A DNA stretch of 34,296 nt, from contig JBMYNJ010000009.1 in assembly GCA_049598145.1 (NCBI GenBank), forward strand, positions 1 to 34,296. Reading direction: 5' to 3'. A program made the position numbers and the translations under genes. This document shows, piece after piece, positions 25,037-31,697 of the stretch. Positions within the stretch are counted from its first letter, which is position 1. Every line of letters starts with the position of its first letter. Below the pieces are notes generated by a model. That model was not told the origin of the DNA and did not search any database. It was given only the letters and a program-made list of their open reading frames with translations. Source of the DNA: WTJH01 sp049598145. GTDB taxonomy: Bacteria > Bacteroidota > Bacteroidia > Flavobacteriales > Flavobacteriaceae.

Positions 25037-26054
25037 TTTTCATATTTCGGATGCATACCGAAAATGATGCATCATTGGGAATATCGTGCTTAGTAAAGAT
25101 CAAGGTAAAATCTTCCACCTGTGGAATGGGAATGATGGCTTCCTCAAATTCGGTAACTGTATTGGAGGTTTCTTCCCAAATAGGAGGTAGTTCCGAAGCG
25201 TCGATACTTAAATCCGTTGAAGGGAAAAAAGAAACGGAGAGCTTGGTGGAAGTTTCATCTGTGGTGGCACTGCGGTATTCAAATTTATATTCGAAAATTA
25301 AACTTTTCTCAGATCGGGTGAAGCCGCTAAAGGCCTTCGACACCGATGAATCTCCATCCAATGTAAAAAAGGCCAACATACTGTCCGGACAACTGGAATA
25401 CGTATGTTGTGAGGGCGGTACCCAAAGTGAGGCATTCGCAGGGGTCTCATCTTCAAGTCTCCAATTGGAATCACTGACCGTACCAGTAGTAGTCACCTGA
25501 CTTCCCCAATTTTCTTGATACTCAAATTTGACATAATCCCGACGGGTACTCAAATCGTAGTTCGTTTGGTTAGACACCCCGTGAGTTACAGTGTAACGCC
25601 CAAAAGGGAAAAACCCCACCTTAACACTGATGGGCGACACGGCATCGTTTGCACGACCTCTCATGATTAAATGGGGTACATTATTAATAGTGTCTATAGT
25701 CGAGGAAACAGACGCCACCTGAATATTATCGACAGGAATGGGTCTGCCGTCAAAGTCTAATGGGATCCCACGCTCAAATATCCAAACCAGACTGTCGTAG
25801 TTTTGAGCAGTGGAAATAAAGGTAACGGAAACCACGTCAGAAGTGGACATCCGATTCACATTTCTCAGGACGGTTTGCTGGGAAGAAATGAAGTTTGCAG
25901 TGAGCTCACCTTCCCGATCGTTGGGATTCCCGGTAGGCCCAATATATTCATAGACCGGTTCAGGGTCTGGGTCTTCTTCGATGGTATTTCCACAAGAAAA
26001 CACGGCCAGAATGATCCAGCAATACAGTAATTTGTAAAAAAAATCCCCCCACAT
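25020..26054 (-). CDS. PKD-like surface lipoprotein, unknown function
   Basis: 344 residues. Signal peptide with lipobox VFSC (Cys21), followed by an acidic, Pro-rich linker (EEDPDPEP). A segment YDSLVWIFERGIP and later FPFGRYTVTHGVSN resemble a degenerate PKD domain (W-F-GG-P, then G-Y-V). The C-terminal half is beta-rich and jelly-roll-like (LIFEYKFEYRS, then CIRNMKIISNE). It shares layout with the divergent lipoprotein at 26352. Carbohydrate binding at the outer membrane is a guess. It has its own good promoter seven bases before the ATG. Confidence 0.65.
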   Translation of the reverse strand: MWGDFFYKLLYCWIILAVFSCGNTIEEDPDPEPVYEYIGPTGNPNDREGELTANFISSQQTVLRNVNRMSTSDVVSVTFISTAQNYDSLVWIFERGIPLDFDGRPIPVDNIQVASVSSTIDTINNVPHLIMRGRANDAVSPISVKVGFFPFGRYTVTHGVSNQTNYDLSTRRDYVKFEYQENWGSQVTTTGTVSDSNWRLEDETPANASLWVPPSQHTYSSCPDSMLAFFTLDGDSSVSKAFSGFTRSEKSLIFEYKFEYRSATTDETSTKLSVSFFPSTDLSIDASELPPIWEETSNTVTEFEEAIIPIPQVEDFTLIFTKHDIPNDASFSVCIRNMKIISNE

Positions 26055-26061
26055 TGTAGTA

Positions 26062-26090
26062 CAAAAGTAGCTATTCCTAGATTAAGTCAA
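26062..26090 (-). promoter_or_regulatory. Promoter of the PKD-like lipoprotein
   Basis: Minus strand TTG (26090-26088), 18 bases, TACTTTTG (26069-26062), exact consensus. The ATG follows seven bases later, so the leader is almost absent. Confidence 0.7.
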
Positions 26091-26134
26091 CTGTTTGGTT
26101 GAACTTTAACACAAAATACAACAGTTTTTAGGTC

Positions 26135-26203
26135 AAAAAAAAACCTTCGGGAAGTAGTCCCAAAGGTTCATAACCATAAACCAATTCATTCAGTGAAGAA
26201 TTG
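26135..26203 (-). ncRNA. Candidate small RNA with intrinsic terminator
   Basis: On the minus strand an exact minus-7 element TATTTTTG (26216-26209) is followed by a hairpin at 26202-26183 (arms AATTC/GAATT extended by TTC/GAA), then a strong terminator stem at 26168-26142 (AACCTT, mismatch, GGGA, five-base loop) and nine U residues. It would be a transcript of about 68 bases. No minus-strand gene precedes it, and the next gene has its own promoter, so it is not a normal gene end. An 18-codon aromatic-rich ORF (26133-26189) lies inside. Confidence 0.5.
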
Positions 26204-26339
26204 TATAACAAAAATATAACATTCTCAAACATTATGAAAGCATAATAATTGAGATCATAAGTATTTTAACATAATTTTGAGTTTAATTCAATTAAAGAAG
26301 AGGATTCAACGTAAATAGCAGTATTCCGGTGAAAATCTT

Positions 26340-26347
26340 TAATTTTG
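26340..26347 (+). promoter_or_regulatory. Minus-7 element four bases before a start codon
   Basis: TAATTTTG matches TAnnTTTG exactly; the ATG is at 26352. No TTG is seen at minus-33. If used, the mRNA would be leaderless. Confidence 0.35.
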
Positions 26348-26351
26348 TCTT

Positions 26352-27518
26352 ATGAATTTTAAGTGGTTAAGGTTTGGAGTGGGGCTGTTGGGGCTGTCTT
26401 TTTTCCAAAATTGTACCCCCTTAGCGGAAGAACTTGTGGATAACACCAGTCCGATTACTCTGAGAGAACGACTTCCGGCCATCTTACGACAAAACGAAGA
26501 TCAATTTACCTGGTATGATACCAATGGGGGGAATGTAAGCTCCCGGGTCAAATTTCAACTCTTAAGCAATATAGTTTTGGACAGTATTGTTTGGGTTTTT
26601 CCCGGAGCTACTCCCGAACGTTTAGATGGGACACTGCAAGCACAAACCGACTTCCAGGGCTATGGAACATTTAGACCCTATGTGGCTTTGACACAAATCG
26701 ACTCTACCTCCTCTTCTCGAACACGCATTATTCGAGACACCCTATATGCAAATCCCATCCAAGTAAATTACAGTGAAAACGATTGGAATTCCTATCAAAG
26801 TACAGGACCAGATGTATGGGAAAACTTTGGCCCGAGTAATATTTTAATCGGACGTGATACTCTGGTCGCCCAGAATACTGATTCGCTGATGATTACCAAA
26901 AGGTTTGAGGGCCTGAACGGGAAAGACGCCAAATTGAAATTCAGTTTTAAAGTAAGTAAAAACCTTCCGGCTCAAGCAGGAACTGGAGGAGCCAAAAAGT
27001 TTTCCATTTTGATCGATGATTTTGAACGTTTTGACGTGCGAAATGTTGGAAATGATCGTTTTTACAACACAACAATCACTCTCAGACGTAAACAAGAATT
27101 CGACTTAGCCATTGTACGATATCCTTCGCTCTATCAAACCAATTGGAGCATAAGTACGAACTCTCCTACCACTGTTGATACCAATAGTTTAAGTGTCTAT
27201 CAACCTGCAGAAGATCAAAATACACTCATCGGATATCCTTTAGCTTTAGCCGACAGCACCTATGTAGAATTGACCTATGGCAGCTATCGATTTGGTGTTG
27301 ATCCGAGCGGCTCTCGACTGATCGAAAATGGCGCCCCCATCCTACTCGTGGGGGAAGATGAGGCCGGAAATGGAAACTACAGGGGTCAGTACAAAATTAT
27401 TGTGACTCTGGAAAGGGGCCTTCCGAGCCAATACCTTCTTTTCCAAGATGTAAACTACTCAGACAACCAGGAACGTTTTGACGTCTTTATAGATGATTTC
27501 CGCCTGGAATTTAATTAG
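26352..27518 (+). CDS. PKD-like surface lipoprotein, unknown function
   Basis: 388 residues. Signal peptide with Cys21 (FFQNC), a loose lipobox. LDSIVWVFPGATPERLDG and GTFRPYVALTQ look like the W-F-PGG-P and G-Y-V-L-T strands of a PKD domain. The rest is beta-rich, ending in a strand pattern FDVFIDDFRLEFN that also occurs mid-protein (FSILIDDFERFDV), hinting at two similar jelly-roll domains. It is divergent from, and distantly similar in layout to, the lipoprotein at 25020-26054. No enzyme motif is seen. Confidence 0.65.
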   Translation: MNFKWLRFGVGLLGLSFFQNCTPLAEELVDNTSPITLRERLPAILRQNEDQFTWYDTNGGNVSSRVKFQLLSNIVLDSIVWVFPGATPERLDGTLQAQTDFQGYGTFRPYVALTQIDSTSSSRTRIIRDTLYANPIQVNYSENDWNSYQSTGPDVWENFGPSNILIGRDTLVAQNTDSLMITKRFEGLNGKDAKLKFSFKVSKNLPAQAGTGGAKKFSILIDDFERFDVRNVGNDRFYNTTITLRRKQEFDLAIVRYPSLYQTNWSISTNSPTTVDTNSLSVYQPAEDQNTLIGYPLALADSTYVELTYGSYRFGVDPSGSRLIENGAPILLVGEDEAGNGNYRGQYKIIVTLERGLPSQYLLFQDVNYSDNQERFDVFIDDFRLEFN

Positions 27519-28380
27519 CCGACAGGGTTCGAATCGGTTGTTTTTCCGCAATAGAAATCTTTAAAAGATAAGGCAAGCCTTTAGACTCGGCTTCCGAAGT
27601 CACCCAAAAACTTTGAGCATCGATGACCCGTATGGCCTCAATCTGTGCAGGCTCTTGTGGAATCATAAACTCTTTTAATTCGATCTTTTCCAGTTGGTTT
27701 GGGTTTACATCATTGGCGACATAGAGGTATTGAATCCCTTCAAAACTATAGGCCGTTAATGCTAGAGTATGGCTCTTCTCATCATAGTCTGCTCCGGTGA
27801 TTAAAGACTGAACATCGAAGCCAATTGATGAATCTATGGTGTGTTTTCCCGCTTGCTTGGGAACCTTATAGAGATGGGTTTGCAGATGTAAACGGTCTTT
27901 GGAAAACATAAGTAAGTGATCTCCCATAGCCGTTAAGCCCTCCGAATCGTAGGGGTGTTTTTTGCGAGGAGTAAAATCTTGCTGTTGGGCATAATTCACA
28001 CGAATGACCTCAGCCTTAACCGGAGCTTCCAATGCCTTAGGGAGTTTAAGAATGCGCAATTTTTTTCGTTTCCCAAAATTATTCCCTGTATTGGCGATAT
28101 AAATGAATTGGTCGTCCTGAGCCAGGTCTTCCCAATCTGTGTTTTTTTGATCGACAATGGCAATGGTATCTTGAAGTTGGCCTTGGGAAGTAAAGCTGTA
28201 TAAATTTGGCTTTCCTCCCGAATCATTATGGGTAAGAAACAAGCCCCCTACTTCTGCCAAACCCGAAGTCTCATTAATCGGTTGGGGAAGGTCCTGTTTA
28301 GAAATAATCTCCACCATTTGTGCGCTTAGCACACCAAAGTTGAACATTAGGGCTATTATAAAAAGGTATCTATTCTTCAT
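27511..28380 (-). CDS. Secreted protein with beta-propeller-like repeats, unknown function
   Basis: 289 residues with a signal peptide ending in LSAQ (about residue 21). Opening motif INETSGLAEVGGLFLTHNDSGG and repeated strands such as DLAQDDQFIYIANTGNN and EGLTAMGDHLLMFSKD suggest a propeller of the kind found in many uncharacterised Bacteroidota exported proteins. No catalytic residues are recognised and no T9SS sorting domain is present. It converges on the lipoprotein gene, overlapping by eight bases. Confidence 0.65.
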   Translation of the reverse strand: MKNRYLFIIALMFNFGVLSAQMVEIISKQDLPQPINETSGLAEVGGLFLTHNDSGGKPNLYSFTSQGQLQDTIAIVDQKNTDWEDLAQDDQFIYIANTGNNFGKRKKLRILKLPKALEAPVKAEVIRVNYAQQQDFTPRKKHPYDSEGLTAMGDHLLMFSKDRLHLQTHLYKVPKQAGKHTIDSSIGFDVQSLITGADYDEKSHTLALTAYSFEGIQYLYVANDVNPNQLEKIELKEFMIPQEPAQIEAIRVIDAQSFWVTSEAESKGLPYLLKISIAEKQPIRTLSAN

Positions 28381-28454
28381 TTAGCATGTAATTATTCTTA
28401 AAATTAAAAAAATCAAGGGGACATCAAATTTCTAATTTTATAATTTAGCTGGAT

Positions 28455-29483
28455 ATGAAAATACTGGTCACCGGAGGATTAGGCTATATCGGGTCTCACA
28501 CGGTTTGTGAACTATTAGAAAAAAACTTTGAAGTCTTGGTAATCGACAACCTATCCCATACGGATATCGGTTGCTTGGAACGGATCGAACAGAGCTGCGG
28601 TAAACGCCCCGAGTTTTTCCCAGTAGAACTTTGTGACAGAGCTCAAGTGGAGGCCTTTTTTCAATCCCATAAAGACCTCGACGGAATTATTCATTTTGCG
28701 GCCTTTAAGGCAGTAGGAGAAAGTGTAGAAAAACCTTTAAAATACTACCTCAACAACCTGAATAGTCTCATCCATGTCCTGGAAGGAATGCAACAGTGTT
28801 ACAAACTTCCCGTATTTGTTTTTAGTTCCTCCTGTACCGTTTATGGCCAAGCCGATCAGATGCCAATCACCGAAGAAACACCCTTTAAACCGGCAGCATC
28901 CCCTTATGGGCAGAGCAAGCAAATGAATGAACAAATTCTACAAGATTTTGCATTTCAAAAAGAAGAATTTAGTGCCATTGCTCTGCGCTATTTTAATCCT
29001 ATTGGAGCACATCCATCAGGAAATTTAGGAGAAATTCAGCAAGGGAAACCAGAAGCCTTATTGCCATTTATCACCCAAACAGCTGTTGGCTTACATCCAG
29101 AATTGGTTGTATTTGGAGACCATTACGATACTCGAGATGGAAGTTGCATCCGAGATTTTATTCATATCATGGACCTGGTTGAATCCCATATTGCTGCTTT
29201 AGAATATTTGTTTAATACCCCCTCAAAATCGGGAGTAGAACCCATTAATATAGGAACCGGAATCGGGACAACTGTCCTGGAAATGATCCGCGGTTTTGAA
29301 ACGGTAGCAAACCTCAAACTTCCCTATCGGATTGGTCCAAGAAGACCTGGAGATGTAATTCAGGCCTATGCCGACATAAAAAAGGCCCAAAAAGTTTTGG
29401 GATGGTCCCCCAAGTATTCTTTGGAAAATGCTTTAGCAACTGCTTGGCAATGGGAACAAAAATTAAGAACCAAACATCCCTAA
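28455..29483 (+). CDS. galE: UDP-glucose 4-epimerase
   Basis: 342 residues, normal GalE length. NAD-binding GGLGYIGSH at 7-15, SSSCTVYG at 124-131 and catalytic Tyr151-x3-Lys155 (PYGQSK). It interconverts UDP-glucose and UDP-galactose in the cytoplasm, and some members also act on the N-acetyl forms. It stands alone, away from the polysaccharide operon, and could supply UDP-Gal to it. A TAATTTAG element lies six bases before the ATG. Confidence 0.92.
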   Translation: MKILVTGGLGYIGSHTVCELLEKNFEVLVIDNLSHTDIGCLERIEQSCGKRPEFFPVELCDRAQVEAFFQSHKDLDGIIHFAAFKAVGESVEKPLKYYLNNLNSLIHVLEGMQQCYKLPVFVFSSSCTVYGQADQMPITEETPFKPAASPYGQSKQMNEQILQDFAFQKEEFSAIALRYFNPIGAHPSGNLGEIQQGKPEALLPFITQTAVGLHPELVVFGDHYDTRDGSCIRDFIHIMDLVESHIAALEYLFNTPSKSGVEPINIGTGIGTTVLEMIRGFETVANLKLPYRIGPRRPGDVIQAYADIKKAQKVLGWSPKYSLENALATAWQWEQKLRTKHP

Positions 29484-30415
29484 TTTTCTGTATCCGTCTC
29501 CAACATTTCAGAAGACTCGGGAGGAGCTTCCTGAGTTAATCCCAGCTTAATCCGTAAGGTAAATTCATGGGTTTTGGGTTGAAGACCGTTTAAAAGCTCA
29601 TCTGTAGGGGTTTCATAAGCATATCCTACATCCAATTGGTCATTAATCTTAATGAATAAAAGGCTGGAAAGCGCTGTATTGGAACGGTAGGATACTCCCA
29701 AATCAAAAACTTGCTGATAACTTAAAAAAACAAGACAGTCAATGGTATCCGGAAGTCCCTTTATGGTTCGCAACATTATAGAGGGTTTTACTTCCCAATC
29801 CATATTTAACGGAAATTGCGTTCCGGCAGCGACATAAAAATGCTTGCGATCCTTGGCCGATAAATACCGGTCTTCCGCTCGATTCACTTCAAAAAGACGC
29901 GGGAGCGCCATAGAGAAATAATACTTAGAAGATTGGACATAAACTCCCATCCCCATATTGGGAACAAAGCGATCGTAAGGACGCTGTGCCGGATCGGAAA
30001 ACACTGTATAGGTTTCGAGACTTTGGGTTTGGGCGCTGTAAAAATTACCGCCTCCCTTTAACCCTAAATATACGCGTGTGGTTTCTGTTAAAGGGAGCTG
30101 GTAAGAAAAATCAATAGACATAAAGGTTTGTTGTTCCACAAAAACCTTATCGGAAATAATATTGAATCCAAGACCCATTTTATTACCCATCGGGCGGCCG
30201 TAGGTTAGCATCAGCGATCGGGGAGCATCCGGGATGTTCAGCCACTGATTTCGGTAGGAAAGCGTCATTAAATGCTGATTTTCTGCCCCTTGATAGGCCG
30301 GATTGTAGGAGGCCAATTGGTAGGGAAACAAAGTGGCATAAACCTCCTGTTGGGCCTCTGCCCAATGGCATCCCCAAAGTATACAAATCCCAACAAATAC
30401 TCTTTTAAATCCCAT
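29480..30415 (-). CDS. PorP/SprF-family type IX secretion-associated outer-membrane protein
   Basis: 311 residues with a signal peptide ending in AEAQ. The N-terminal mature sequence (FPYQLASYNPAYQG, then LSYRNQWLNIPDAP and MGLGFNIISD) is the PorP/SprF signature, and the remainder is a set of amphipathic strands for an outer-membrane barrel. Paired with type B T9SS substrates, SprF-like proteins are needed for their secretion or attachment. Here the partner is the gene immediately upstream, one base away. Confidence 0.9.
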   Translation of the reverse strand: MGFKRVFVGICILWGCHWAEAQQEVYATLFPYQLASYNPAYQGAENQHLMTLSYRNQWLNIPDAPRSLMLTYGRPMGNKMGLGFNIISDKVFVEQQTFMSIDFSYQLPLTETTRVYLGLKGGGNFYSAQTQSLETYTVFSDPAQRPYDRFVPNMGMGVYVQSSKYYFSMALPRLFEVNRAEDRYLSAKDRKHFYVAAGTQFPLNMDWEVKPSIMLRTIKGLPDTIDCLVFLSYQQVFDLGVSYRSNTALSSLLFIKINDQLDVGYAYETPTDELLNGLQPKTHEFTLRIKLGLTQEAPPESSEMLETDTEN

Positions 30416-30416
30416 C

Positions 30417-31694
30417 TTATTGTGTTATATAGACCCAACCGGTATAATCCATTTGCCCGTCGTTTTCTAAATCGATCATATAATAATAACTGGCTTCCGG
30501 TAAAAGACTGTTGTTATGCGTTCCATTCCAGTCGTTTTGATAGCCTCTTTTTTGGAAAATAAGTCTGCCCGAACGGGTATATACCCGAAGCACACTATTG
30601 GGGTATTGATCCAAATTAATCACGCGCCATTGATCGTTAATTCCATCGCCATTGGGTGAGAAAAATTCGGGAACTAAAATTTCATCGTCCGGATAGCCAT
30701 CGTTATTGTCGTCTGTATCAGTAGAATTGGGAATTCCGTCTCCGTCGTCGTCTCGAGGATAGGAGTTAAAATCCAGAGGGTTTGTCCCTTCCTCCAACTC
30801 TAGCACGTCTGAATAGCCGTCGTTGTCGTCGTCCGGGTCTAAATTGTCTCCAATTCCATCGCCATCACTGTCTTGGGTTTCTGAAACATCGTTCGGGAAA
30901 GCGTCTTGTTGGTCAAGAATCCCGTCGTTATCATTGTCTGGATCCGCTTCATTTCCAATGCCATCCCCATCGCTATCGAATTGTTCATTTGGGTCTAATG
31001 GGAATGCGTCAATCGGAATATAGATCGTTACGGAACCATTGGGAAAGAAATAGGATTGATACTCCACAATTCCATCGTAATAACCATCGTTATCGTCATC
31101 CGGGTCAATGTTGTCCCCCAATCCATCGCCATCGGTATCTCTACTTTCGTTAGAATCGTTCGGGAAGTCATCTTCGGAATCGGGAATACCGTCGCCATCC
31201 GTATCTGTAGGGAGGGGTGGAGGTGGCGTTCTTGAAACGACCCCTGCCGTGATTTGGATTAAACCCAAACCCGCTAAAGTCGCCTGGAGGGTGTTAAGCG
31301 TCGTGTCTATCGTCGTTGGGCTTTGAGTATTCCAATTGGTTCCGTCGTAGAGGGTCAATTGTAAATCTCCTTCCGCTAAACTTCCCACTTCACTGTCGTT
31401 GTAATTCACAATAAGGTCGCCGTTATAACTCCCCACGGGATTGGAAAACACATAAATGCGCTGAATATTATCAATCCCACTGGCGGCCGCTGTGCTGTTG
31501 ACCCGACTGAGTTGAGTATTGCTTAAAATTACCGTGCTGGAAGGCTGAAATTCGATCCCGTCCACAAACAACGTTTCTCCCCCAGCTCCAAGGGAGAGCT
31601 GTTCTTGTGCTCCAACAGAAAGGATTTGACCTTGGACTCTTTGCTGTAGGAACAGACTTGAAAAAACTAAATAAATAAGGAGGAGTTTTTTCAA
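30417..31694 (-). CDS. Thrombospondin type 3 repeat protein with T9SS type B (CHU_C) sorting domain
   Basis: 425 residues. Signal peptide to about residue 22 (RVQGQ). An N-terminal beta domain (25-155) is followed by a PPPPLP linker. Five or so Ca-binding TSP3-like repeats of the DSDGDGIGDNxDPDDDND kind occupy about 160-335. The gliding-motility-associated C-terminal domain starts at EFFSPNGDGINDQW (about 338-352) and ends WVYITQ. It should be exported by T9SS and held at the surface with its PorP/SprF neighbour. Three bases separate it from the fibre gene upstream. Confidence 0.9.
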   Translation of the reverse strand: MKKLLLIYLVFSSLFLQQRVQGQILSVGAQEQLSLGAGGETLFVDGIEFQPSSTVILSNTQLSRVNSTAAASGIDNIQRIYVFSNPVGSYNGDLIVNYNDSEVGSLAEGDLQLTLYDGTNWNTQSPTTIDTTLNTLQATLAGLGLIQITAGVVSRTPPPPLPTDTDGDGIPDSEDDFPNDSNESRDTDGDGLGDNIDPDDDNDGYYDGIVEYQSYFFPNGSVTIYIPIDAFPLDPNEQFDSDGDGIGNEADPDNDNDGILDQQDAFPNDVSETQDSDGDGIGDNLDPDDDNDGYSDVLELEEGTNPLDFNSYPRDDDGDGIPNSTDTDDNNDGYPDDEILVPEFFSPNGDGINDQWRVINLDQYPNSVLRVYTRSGRLIFQKRGYQNDWNGTHNNSLLPEASYYYMIDLENDGQMDYTGWVYITQ

Positions 31695-31697
31695 AAC

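Noticed and set aside
26133..26189. Aromatic-rich mini-ORF as a classical amino-acid attenuator for the lipoprotein at 25020-26054
   Set aside because: The lipoprotein has its own strong promoter downstream of the terminator and no link to aromatic amino-acid synthesis; the small-RNA reading is preferred.
30782..31153. Plus-strand open frame opposite the TSP3 repeats
   Set aside because: The product is an Arg/His/Pro-rich reflection of GAT/GAC-rich repeat codons on the real gene's strand.
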